Below are positions 7,516 through 14,945 of a DNA stretch of 14,945 bases, piece by piece. The notes beneath the pieces were generated by a model that saw nothing but the letters and a program-made list of their open reading frames with translations, was not told the DNA's origin and searched no databases. How positions within the stretch are numbered: the stretch's first letter is position 1; each line of letters begins with the position of its first letter. The stretch comes from Bacteroidota bacterium (GTDB taxonomy: Bacteria; Bacteroidota; Bacteroidia; Flavobacteriales; Flavobacteriaceae): positions 1-14,945 of the forward strand of contig JAHZIZ010000152.1 in the NCBI GenBank assembly GCA_022601215.1, written 5' to 3'. The translations under genes and the position numbers were made by a program.

Positions 7516-10353
7516 ATGTCAGACCAAAAAAGACTCTTTCTCGTAGACGCCTACGCCTTAATCTTTCGTGGATATTATGCCTTCATTAAAAACCCTCGCA
7601 TCAATAGTAAAGGAATGGACACCTCGGCCATTTTAGGGTTTACCAATTCACTTTTAGATGTTATTAAAAGGGAGCGACCTGATCATCTAGCTGTTTGCTT
7701 TGACAAAGGAGGAAGTGTAGCTAGGAATGAAATGTTTCCAGAATACAAAGCGAACCGAGATGAAACTCCAGAGGCGATAAAAATTGCTGTGCCCTATATT
7801 CAAAATATACTGAAAGCCATGCATATCCCAATTATGGTAAAAGAAGGGTTTGAAGCCGATGACGTCATTGGTACGCTAGCAAAAAAAGCTGAGAAAGAAG
7901 GATATAAAACCTTTATGGTGACACCCGATAAAGATTTTGCACAACTTGTATCTGAAAACATCTTTATGTACCGTCCCGTATTTGGTGGTGGTTATGAAAC
8001 ATGGGGCATCCCTGAGGTTCAGAAAAAATTTGAAGTGGAAAATCCTTTGCAAGTCATTGATTTTCTTGGCATGATGGGTGATAGTGCAGACAACATTCCC
8101 GGCCTGCCTGGCGTAGGTGAAAAAACAGCTAAAAAGTTCTTAGCCGCCTATGGTAGTATGGAAGGGCTCCTTGCCAATACGCACGAGCTCAAAGGCAAAA
8201 TGAAAGAAAAGGTAGAAGGTGCCAAGGAATTAGGCCTGCTATCAAAAGAACTCGCTACTATCATGTTGGATGTGCCGGTTGACTTTGACGCTGCCGATTT
8301 CGAAATGTCTGAGCCAGACGTAAAAGGGGTTACAGAGATTTTTGAGGAACTAGAATTTCGTCGTCTAACCGCTAACTTCATTAAGACCTTTTCTACGGAA
8401 GAAACGGCTAGCACAAACTCTGCAAGTTCCAATGCCAAAAAAGAACCTTCCAAAACAAAAGCTCCAGCTGGACAAGGTCAATTTTCGCTCTTTGGTGGAG
8501 ATGGTGAGGCTACGACAGCAACTGAAGTTTTCAGTTCTAGAAAAACGATAAAAGACACGGAACACTTCTATCAGACCGTGCAGGTTGGAATGGGAACAAA
8601 GTTGTTCATTCAGAACCTAATGAAGCAAACTTCAGTTTGTTTCGATACGGAAACCACTGGCCTTAATCCCTTAACCGCCGAATTGGTCGGGATTGCATTC
8701 TCCTGGGAAGCTACTAAAGGCTTTTACATCCCTTTTCCCGAGGATAAAAACGAAGCCCAAGAAATTATAGAACAGTTACGCCCTTTCTTCGAAAATGAAG
8801 CGATCGAAAAAATTGGACAGAATCTAAAATATGATATTAAAGTCCTTAACAAATACCATATTGAGGTAAAAGGAAAACTCTTTGATACCATGCTGGCACA
8901 TTACCTTATCAATCCAGATATGCGTCACAATATGGATGTGCTTGCCGAAACCTACCTCAACTACACGCCCGTTTCAATCACAGAACTCATTGGCAAGAAA
9001 GGCAAGAATCAATTATCCATGCGTCAAGTTCCGGTGGAGCAACAGACAGAATACGCAGTCGAAGATGCGGATATCACCCTTCAGCTAAAAGAGCACTTTC
9101 AAAATGAATTGGGCGAAGCTAATACCCAAAAGCTATTCGATGAGATTGAAGTTCCTCTTTTACGTGTTTTGGCTACTATGGAACTGGAAGGAATTAACCT
9201 AAATAAGGAATTCTTAGCAAAACTATCTTCAGAATTAGAGAAGGATATCGCTTCCCTACAAACCAATATTTACGAGGCAGCTGGAGAAGAATTTAACATC
9301 GCTTCCCCACGTCAACTGGGAGAGATTCTCTTCGGAAAAATGAAACTTGTTGATAAACCGAAAAAGACGAAAACGGGTCAATATTCCACGGCCGAGGATG
9401 TGCTCTCCTATCTCGCAAAAGACCATCAAATTATTGCCGATGTCTTAGCTTATAGAGGGCTAGCAAAACTGAAGTCTACGTATGTCGATGCCTTGCCCGA
9501 GCAAGTAGATGACCAAACGCATCGTGTACATACCGATTATATGCAAACAGTGGCCGCCACAGGCCGATTAAGTAGTAATAATCCAAATTTACAAAACATT
9601 CCTATTAGAACTGAGCGCGGTCGTGAAGTACGAAAAGCATTCGTTCCACGAGATGACAACCATGTATTATTGGCGGCAGATTACAGTCAGATAGAGCTCC
9701 GTATTATTGCCGCATTAAGCGAAGAAGAGACCATGATACAGGCGTTTCAGAACGGGGAAGACATTCACGCTTCTACGGCGGCGAAAGTGTTCAATGTGCC
9801 TCTTGAAGAAGTAACGCGTGAGCAACGTGGGAATGCCAAAACAGTAAATTTTGGAATTATTTACGGGGTATCTGCCTTTGGACTTAGTAACCAAACGGAC
9901 CTGTCTCGTACCGAAGCCAAAGAGCTCATCGATACTTATTACCAAACTTACCCTAAACTCCGAAATTATATGAGTGAACAGGTGGATTTTGCTCGTGATA
10001 ATGGCTATGTACAAACAGTATTAGGTCGTCGTCGTTATTTAAAAGATATCAATTCCCGAAATGCAGTGGTTCGAGGAGCTGCAGAACGCAATGCTGTAAA
10101 CGCTCCTATCCAAGGAAGCGCAGCAGATATTATTAAAATTGCCATGATTAATATTCATCAGAAATTGGAAGCAGGAGACTATAAAAGTAAGATGCTTTTG
10201 CAAGTACATGATGAATTGGTATTTGATGTTCCAAAAGACGAATTGGAAAAAATGAGATCCCTTATAAAAACCGAAATGGAAGCTGCTTACACCATGACAG
10301 TGCCACTGGATGTTGAAGTAGGCGTTGGTGAAAATTGGTTAGAGGCGCATTAA
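7516..10353 (+). CDS. polA: DNA polymerase I
   Basis: At 945 residues this is a full three-domain Pol I for Okazaki fragment processing and repair synthesis. Residues 1 to about 290 are the 5' nuclease, with LFLVDAYALIFRGYYAF at the start, FEADDVIGTLA, TPDKDFAQL and GDSADNIPGLPGVGEKTA (helix-hairpin-helix). A charged, low-complexity linker of about 295-335 (TNSASSNAKKEPSKTKAPAG) follows. The 3'-5' proofreading exonuclease (about 360-540) keeps its acidic residues: D377 and E379 in DTETTG, D440 in NLKYD and D517 in YAVED. The polymerase domain has D722 in DYSQIELR, the O-helix pattern K775-x3-F779-x3-Y783-G, and HDE at 898-900. Phe at 779 corresponds to the position that is Tyr in polymerases accepting dideoxynucleotides readily, so discrimination against them is expected. 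Proofreading therefore looks intact, unlike in Taq-type enzymes. The gene stands alone between its own promoter box and terminator. Confidence 0.98.
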   Translation: MSDQKRLFLVDAYALIFRGYYAFIKNPRINSKGMDTSAILGFTNSLLDVIKRERPDHLAVCFDKGGSVARNEMFPEYKANRDETPEAIKIAVPYIQNILKAMHIPIMVKEGFEADDVIGTLAKKAEKEGYKTFMVTPDKDFAQLVSENIFMYRPVFGGGYETWGIPEVQKKFEVENPLQVIDFLGMMGDSADNIPGLPGVGEKTAKKFLAAYGSMEGLLANTHELKGKMKEKVEGAKELGLLSKELATIMLDVPVDFDAADFEMSEPDVKGVTEIFEELEFRRLTANFIKTFSTEETASTNSASSNAKKEPSKTKAPAGQGQFSLFGGDGEATTATEVFSSRKTIKDTEHFYQTVQVGMGTKLFIQNLMKQTSVCFDTETTGLNPLTAELVGIAFSWEATKGFYIPFPEDKNEAQEIIEQLRPFFENEAIEKIGQNLKYDIKVLNKYHIEVKGKLFDTMLAHYLINPDMRHNMDVLAETYLNYTPVSITELIGKKGKNQLSMRQVPVEQQTEYAVEDADITLQLKEHFQNELGEANTQKLFDEIEVPLLRVLATMELEGINLNKEFLAKLSSELEKDIASLQTNIYEAAGEEFNIASPRQLGEILFGKMKLVDKPKKTKTGQYSTAEDVLSYLAKDHQIIADVLAYRGLAKLKSTYVDALPEQVDDQTHRVHTDYMQTVAATGRLSSNNPNLQNIPIRTERGREVRKAFVPRDDNHVLLAADYSQIELRIIAALSEEETMIQAFQNGEDIHASTAAKVFNVPLEEVTREQRGNAKTVNFGIIYGVSAFGLSNQTDLSRTEAKELIDTYYQTYPKLRNYMSEQVDFARDNGYVQTVLGRRRYLKDINSRNAVVRGAAERNAVNAPIQGSAADIIKIAMINIHQKLEAGDYKSKMLLQVHDELVFDVPKDELEKMRSLIKTEMEAAYTMTVPLDVEVGVGENWLEAH

Positions 10354-10374
10354 TCGATTTAACTATACACAAAT

Positions 10375-10408
10375 AAAAAGCCGAAGATTTTCTCATCTTC
10401 GGCTTTTT
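10375..10408. terminator. Bidirectional terminator between polA and the DUF5916 gene
   Basis: AAAAAGCCGAAGA (10375-10387) pairs perfectly with TCTTCGGCTTTTT (10396-10408) around an 8-base loop. The A run on the left and T run on the right give a U tract in either direction. It lies 21 bases after the polA stop and 86 bases beyond the stop of the converging minus-strand gene, so it can serve both. Confidence 0.88.
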
Positions 10409-10494
10409 ATTACATTGGATTTAAATTTTAAATTGCAACAACACAATTATGGATACTAAAACAAATAGGTAACGTTCGAACCTAATAACCTGAA

Positions 10495-13173
10495 CTACAA
10501 TACAAATCGGTAGGTCCATTTCACTAAGAAGGTATTTCTAATTTGCCTACCTAGCACCACATCATCTGCTGCATTAAACAAACTGTTATCGATATCACTA
10601 ATTCCTTCAATTCCCTGTGACCACACAAAGAACAACTCGCTTCCTGGGATATATTCCCACCGTACTACCATATTCGATCTAAACTGCACATAGTTGAAAT
10701 CTGGATCACCAAAATCATAATCTACGGTACCATCCTTATCCTCATCAACACTATACAACCCGTCTGCAAAAGAGATTTGCTCATTGTCAAACCAAGTTGC
10801 GCGATCATTTAAATCACTGGCAACGGGATCATTCACAAAATTAAAATCCTTGTATTTTGCTTTGAACATAAACGGCTGACCGTAATACTGAATGGTCAAA
10901 TTGGGATTAATGTTATAGTTTACTCTAAAGGTCATACTTAGGTTCTCGTTATCAATTCCTCCTAAGATATAACGTGGAGTGCCATTAAAATCAGTCTCAG
11001 TTACATACTGTGTTTTGTTAGGATTTACCTCATACTCGTTGATCAATGACAAACTCAATGTATTGAGTGGTTGATAAAAGAAACGCAAGACATATCGCTG
11101 AAAAGAAAAGTTTTGTTGCGTCGCACTTGAATACACGTATCCTGCATGCATATTGAATTTCTTTCTACTATCTGTTCCAGAAAACAAAAAGACAAAGTTT
11201 TCATCATTCCAGCGCCATCTTGGACCACCTCTCAATACCGTATTGCTGTAAATACGTGGTTTGTGACCAAAACCAGCCTCACTCCACCAGTTATTTTTCC
11301 AGTTTACAAACCCTTGTATCTCGTACTGAATACGGTTGTAATTTCCTTCAAAGTCGAATTCCGTAAATTGATTTACCCCTAAATTTGCACGCCTAAACCA
11401 ACTACTAGGTTTGTTCCAAAAGCGTCTTACATTCGTATATTGACGTATTTGGTCCGCCTGTCGTAAAAAACCAATATCATTCAGTTCAAATTCAGGAGAG
11501 CGAAAGTTCCCTCCAAAATTATAGCGCCAGTCTCCACTACCTCTTCCTATTTCGAAACTACCACCCATTCCTGTGAGAGAGGTTCTTGTTGGGTCTACCT
11601 CTACATGGCTAGCATCCACTCGTTGAAACAAGTGTGTCAACCTATTTTGCGTTCGCTCAATCGCTTCTTCACTACCTTTCACATTACTAAAAGTAAGTTT
11701 CCCAGTCGCATAATACTTTCTATCCTTCCAATTGTGCAATGCATCGATGCCTCCGGTGAAGGCATTCTTATGAAGGAAATCTAAGTTTCCTTCTAACTCC
11801 CTATGAGTGTAGGTGGCTACACCACCTATGTAACTATTGTTATCGTTAAAATCTTGCTGTAAACGCACCACCGAATAACTTGTAAGAGGTTCTACCAATT
11901 CTTCTCGCTCCTCTCCAACTTCTGGTAAACCATCTAGTATATCACCACGCGTGTCCAATTCAATTTTTGCATATTCCTTGTCCGTAATACTTTGTAAGGC
12001 TCCTACTGTCAATCCATCTTTGGTCTTTCCACTAAATTTCGCGGCTCCTAAAATGGTGGTATTATTTGGGAAATCTTCAAACTCTCCTAAACCTCCATCT
12101 GCGGTTGTATATCCTTGTGGTGTTCTTCCAATTCTTCTTGAAAAAAATAGGTTATCAGCCCCTCCACCTACTCTAAAGTCGAATACACTTTTATTCTCCA
12201 CAAAGAAAGGACGTCGTTCCTGAAAAAAGATTTCAAACCCATCCAAGGCTATGGCACCAGGATCGGCATCTACTTGTCCAAAGTCAGGGTTCACCGTTAG
12301 ATCCAAGGTAAGATCATTAGTAATTCCAATTTTAGCATCCAATCCTCCTGTTAACTTGGTGTCAGATCCATCTCTAAACGGATTCCCTGCCTCGGCTTCG
12401 AAAGTATCGAGTTGTCCCACTAAATAAGGCTGAATCTCTAATTGCTTTTGTGGTTTTATCCCTTTAATTCCGCGTAGCTCCCCAAATTCACTCACCCATC
12501 CCGGTGGGTTAGGTGCTAAGGGTTGCCATAACGAACGCTCTTCATTATTAAAGTAGCGACGGGTCGATTGTATTCCCCAAACCTGTTCATCATCATTTCC
12601 AAAACGTAACTGACTGAGCGGAATACGTATTTCTGCCGTCCATCCATCACTGTCTATTTGTGTGCTTAAATACCAAATAGGGTTCCAACTATCGTCAAAG
12701 TTTCCATTGTTTGAAATAAACTCATCTCCTTTTACACCCGATGCGGAGGCGGTAAACGAGAACCCAGTTCTATCATCATTATAGCTATCTATATTAATCT
12801 CCACCCAATCTCCTGGGAAATCGTCTCGACGGCCCATGCGTTTTTCAATGGTGGCAGGATCTGCCTGGTAACACTTAAAGGCTACATATAAGTTCTTATC
12901 ATCATAAGCAATCTTCATCTTGGTTTGCTCTGTAGGAGGTGTAGCATTGTCTGGCTCAAACTCCACATAATCTGTAGACCATTCTACTAAGTCCCATGCG
13001 GCTTCGTCTAGCACACCATCTATAGAGATACCTTCGCTTCCTGCGACTGAGGCGGTCGTATAAACACGTTGTTCGTAAGTTACTGTTGAATCTTTTTGAG
13101 TTTCGTTTTGCGCACAGAGCGATGCTCCTAACAGAAAAAAGACCGCAGAAGTGATTAGATCGCTGATAGTCAT
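10495..13173 (-). CDS. DUF5916 family outer-membrane protein with N-terminal CBM9-like domain
   Basis: This 892-residue protein begins with a hydrophobic export signal ending in GASLCAQ. Residues about 45-215 form a CBM9-like beta-sandwich, recognisable from ISIDGVLDEAAW, KIAYDDKNLYVAFKCY, DWVEINIDSYNDDRTGF and GWTAEIRIPLSQLRF. The rest carries DUF5916 signatures, such as LTVNPDFGQVDADPGAIALD and the FFQERRPFFVENKSVF segment with the nearby FFSRRIGRTPQG. It then becomes alternating, aromatic-rich strands up to the terminal KWTYRFVL, consistent with an outer-membrane beta-barrel. The family is widespread in Bacteroidota, often near hydrolases or transporters, but its role is unsettled; carbohydrate or glycoconjugate binding at the surface is inferred from the CBM9-like fold. 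The signal peptide's n-region has no Lys or Arg. Extending 18 bases upstream to an ATT codon would give MKQLTTM..., a more normal signal, so the start is uncertain. It is a single gene, divergent from the metalloprotease. Confidence 0.92.
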   Translation of the reverse strand: MTISDLITSAVFFLLGASLCAQNETQKDSTVTYEQRVYTTASVAGSEGISIDGVLDEAAWDLVEWSTDYVEFEPDNATPPTEQTKMKIAYDDKNLYVAFKCYQADPATIEKRMGRRDDFPGDWVEINIDSYNDDRTGFSFTASASGVKGDEFISNNGNFDDSWNPIWYLSTQIDSDGWTAEIRIPLSQLRFGNDDEQVWGIQSTRRYFNNEERSLWQPLAPNPPGWVSEFGELRGIKGIKPQKQLEIQPYLVGQLDTFEAEAGNPFRDGSDTKLTGGLDAKIGITNDLTLDLTVNPDFGQVDADPGAIALDGFEIFFQERRPFFVENKSVFDFRVGGGADNLFFSRRIGRTPQGYTTADGGLGEFEDFPNNTTILGAAKFSGKTKDGLTVGALQSITDKEYAKIELDTRGDILDGLPEVGEEREELVEPLTSYSVVRLQQDFNDNNSYIGGVATYTHRELEGNLDFLHKNAFTGGIDALHNWKDRKYYATGKLTFSNVKGSEEAIERTQNRLTHLFQRVDASHVEVDPTRTSLTGMGGSFEIGRGSGDWRYNFGGNFRSPEFELNDIGFLRQADQIRQYTNVRRFWNKPSSWFRRANLGVNQFTEFDFEGNYNRIQYEIQGFVNWKNNWWSEAGFGHKPRIYSNTVLRGGPRWRWNDENFVFLFSGTDSRKKFNMHAGYVYSSATQQNFSFQRYVLRFFYQPLNTLSLSLINEYEVNPNKTQYVTETDFNGTPRYILGGIDNENLSMTFRVNYNINPNLTIQYYGQPFMFKAKYKDFNFVNDPVASDLNDRATWFDNEQISFADGLYSVDEDKDGTVDYDFGDPDFNYVQFRSNMVVRWEYIPGSELFFVWSQGIEGISDIDNSLFNAADDVVLGRQIRNTFLVKWTYRFVL

Positions 13174-13302
13174 GGTAGTTAGTTGTTTAATGATTGATGT
13201 ACAAAAAGACTATGATAACAGGAGATAGTGACAGTTTTCACTGTTAATTAGTATAATTTTAACTTTTTTGCCACTCCGAGAAGGTAAATGATCATTTATT
13301 TG

Positions 13303-13310
13303 TACATTTG
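13303..13310 (+). promoter_or_regulatory. Bacteroidota -7 promoter box (TACATTTG) for the metalloprotease gene
   Basis: This is the third exact TACATTTG octamer in the window, 69 bases before the ATG at 13380, implying a leader of about 60 bases. It lies in the 206-base divergent intergenic region. I found no equally good box on the minus strand for the DUF5916 gene. Confidence 0.5.
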
Positions 13311-13379
13311 AATAGACTCCCCGTTTAAGTGCGTTCGCGCTAAATTTTCTATGTATTCACCTTTTTTAAATTATTTCTT

Positions 13380-14822
13380 ATGAAATTACCACTTACCTTA
13401 TTTTTATTTTTGGGAGTTACCTTATGCATGACGAGTCAAGATTATATTATCTGCAGCATGGATATTGATACAGACGCCTGCATTGCCCCTTCCTCCGCTT
13501 GTGATGACTTTTTCTATACCGCATCAACCAATCCTGATTATCTTGACGATTTTCCGCCCGTAGTATTTAACATCTTCTTTTGGGGCATTAACCTTGATGA
13601 TGGTTCTAATGATCCTACTTTTACTGAAGAACACGCTTTATGAAAAATACAAGTACTAAACCTAGAGTTTAATCAGTATAATATATATTTTAAATACGTA
13701 GGCTTTGATAACACTAGCTATAGGTCTTCCCTTCAATACCAAGGATCTGAGGCATCTATCTCCAACATTCTAAGTGTTGGCCAAGAAAATGGATGGTATC
13801 GAGAAGATGCTTTCAATGTCTATGTGCCATTGTGGCTCGATGAAGGCGGCGGGCAATCTCCTGGCCACGGGGCAACTACCATTGGCTTGCACCACGCCAA
13901 TATGCAGGACGGCGATAGCTATACCATCTTACACGAAATTGCTCATAATCTGGATATTAGACATACACGACATACCTATTGGAGTCATACCAACTGTGAA
14001 CTAGTAACCAGAAACCCTTTAGATCCTAACTACAACGCTGATGTAAGAGGAGATTGTGTAACGGATACCGCAGCCATAGACTGTTTACAAGAAGGAGATT
14101 GGAATCCAGTGACTTGTCAATATGAAGGAAGTGGAACTGATTGCAACGGAGACTTCTATAACATCTTCGAAGCCGACATTCGCAATTATATGAGCACAGG
14201 CGCCCAAGGATGTCGAGATCGTTTTAGTATAGGCCAGGCCATTAGGATGCGGGAATATATAGCCGTAGATCCCGATAATATTTTGCACCAGGTTACTACA
14301 GATTATGAAGCCCTATATGAACCCTATAAAGGTGAATACAGCACCTATATAGGAGAACCCAATGACAATCCTCCGCTCTACCAACCGGGTTTTAATTATC
14401 GCTTCAAAGGCTGTGAATGTCCTGAAATGGACCCCTGCGCATCACCTACAGATTATGACAATATAGACTTTAGTTTTACAGAGACTAGCCTGTTGACCAT
14501 TAGTAAGTTTGAAACGGATTATAGCGCTATAACTCATCCCAATCATACGGCCACGACCATCGATTTGCCCTTAACAACGAACCACACTCAAAACGAAAGA
14601 AAGTGTTTCGACAATTGGAACTCGCCTCCTATTATTGGGGGTACTATTACCGATTTTCATGATCTAGAATTTAACAACAATGTCACCATTACGCCTGTGG
14701 ATTCCACCACTATTAATAATCCTAGTCTAGTAGATGATTTAGATCCGGGGCTGTATAACATTAAAAAGCAGCATATCGATGGCACTATACAAGAAACCAA
14801 TGTGCTAAAAGAAAATAACTGA
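13380..14822 (+). pseudogene. Secreted M43 (pappalysin-like) metalloprotease interrupted by one in-frame TGA
   Basis: Bases 13380-14822 form one continuous frame of 480 codons broken only by TGA at 13641-13643 (codon 88). Translation on either side joins smoothly: ...FTEEHAL, stop, KIQVLNLEFNQYNIYFKYVG..., the usual M43 helix and strand before the catalytic region. The N-terminus is a signal peptide (MKLPLTLFLFLGVTLCMTSQ). The zinc site is HEIAHNLDIRH (H185, E186, H189, H195, counting the stop as a codon). The Met-turn is NYMST (M271), followed by C-x4-FSIGQAIRMREY as in M43 enzymes. Metzincins normally have Gly three residues after the second His; here it is Asp192. The last 25 residues (DDLDPGLYNIKKQHIDGT...) resemble the final strands of a T9SS sorting domain, though weakly. 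Without read-through, the product is an 87-residue secreted stub. Internal initiation at GTG 13824 would give a protein with no signal peptide. The same gene ends in TGA, so TGA is a normal stop here. Confidence 0.85.
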
Positions 14823-14831
14823 ATACATGAC

Positions 14832-14866
14832 ACCCAAAGTAATTGATAGTGTCAATTACTTTGGGT
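14832..14866 (+). terminator. Perfect 15-bp hairpin after the metalloprotease gene, probable terminator
   Basis: ACCCAAAGTAATTGA (14832-14846) pairs perfectly with TCAATTACTTTGGGT (14852-14866) around a 5-base loop, starting 9 bases after the TGA stop. The tail (ATATTTAAATAAAA) is AT-rich but lacks a proper T run, so termination is likely but less certain than for the other hairpins here. Confidence 0.6.
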
Positions 14867-14884
14867 ATATTTAAATAAAAAAGC

Positions 14885-14945
14885 ATGAAACTCTTTTGCC
14901 TTTGTTTTGGTTTTGTATTTTTTCCTTGGGCTATGCATGCACAAT
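14885..14945 (+). CDS. Start of a secreted protein, cut by the window end
   Basis: Only the first 20 codons are present. They read MKLFCLCFGFVFFPWAMHAQ, a good signal peptide with a Lys at position 2, a Phe-rich hydrophobic core and a probable cleavage site after A-M-H-A. The mature protein lies outside the window, so no function can be given. It lies 62 bases after the metalloprotease stop, on the same strand, beyond the hairpin. Confidence 0.65.
   Translation, partial: MKLFCLCFGFVFFPWAMHAQ

Noticed and set aside
11146..12223. Plus-strand open frames of 78 and 90 codons within the DUF5916 gene.
   Set aside because: They lie opposite a clear long coding gene, have no recognisable domains and are antisense shadows.
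13228..13244. Short inverted repeat (ACAGT-TTTC-ACTGT) in the divergent intergenic region as an operator.
   Set aside because: A 5-bp stem in AT-rich sequence is expected by chance, and nothing links it to a regulator.
13641..13643. Selenocysteine insertion at the TGA.
   Set aside because: The position is not a catalytic Cys site of M43 enzymes. The bases just after it are AT-rich with no visible bacterial SECIS-type hairpin.
13640..13672. ATG overlapping the in-frame TGA (ATGA), suggesting translational coupling to a second gene.
   Set aside because: That ATG is in another frame and encodes only about ten residues before a stop. The continuation of the protease is in the original frame, so no coupled gene exists there.
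13824..14822. A separate gene starting at GTG 13824.
   Set aside because: The frame continues upstream without a stop to 13644 and encodes expected M43 sequence, while the GTG start would remove the signal peptide and part of the catalytic fold. It is the 3' part of the interrupted gene.

Overview
The window looks like part of the chromosome of a marine-type Flavobacteriaceae (Bacteroidota). It is AT-rich and lacks Shine-Dalgarno sequences ahead of its genes. It has Bacteroidota-type TAnnTTTG promoter boxes, secreted proteins whose signal peptides end in ...AQ, a C-terminal type IX secretion (T9SS) sorting domain, a DUF5916-type outer-membrane protein and an AraC-type regulator with a seven-helix membrane domain. 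This assignment is inferred from these traits, not from a search.

Left part (1-4376): the 3' end of a very large uncharacterised protein. It is at least 1,457 residues in the window, and its reading frame is still open at base 3. It is modular: a His/Cys/Asp-rich tract, a helical region, a hydrophobic glycine-zipper stretch, a conserved-looking core, a Pro/Asn/Gln-rich linker and a separate C-terminal domain that contains an HExxH sequence. It ends at a clear intrinsic terminator. This is the least explained gene in the window and the best candidate for something new.

Middle part (4504-7451): three co-directional genes between two terminators. They encode a membrane-anchored AraC-family regulator, a secreted NHL/SMP-30-like beta-propeller with a T9SS sorting domain, and a small SRPBCC (START-like) protein only 32 bases downstream. 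This may be a sensor-regulator with a small regulon. A standard full-length DNA polymerase I gene (7516-10353) follows, with its own promoter box and terminator.

Right part (10375-14945): a bidirectional terminator separates polA from a convergent 892-residue DUF5916 protein (CBM9-like domain plus predicted beta-barrel). A divergent gene for a secreted M43-type (pappalysin-like) metalloprotease follows. Its frame is unbroken from 13380 to 14822 except for one in-frame TGA at 13641-13643, so it is a nonsense-mutated gene, a sequencing error or a recoding case. It also has Asp where the metzincin zinc motif normally has Gly. After a perfect 15-bp hairpin, another secreted protein begins at 14885 and runs off the window.

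Apart from polA, most genes concern the cell surface or secretion. I see no RNA genes, CRISPR array, insertion sequence or attachment site. No gene-free stretch exceeds 300 bases; the longest is the divergent region 13174-13379.
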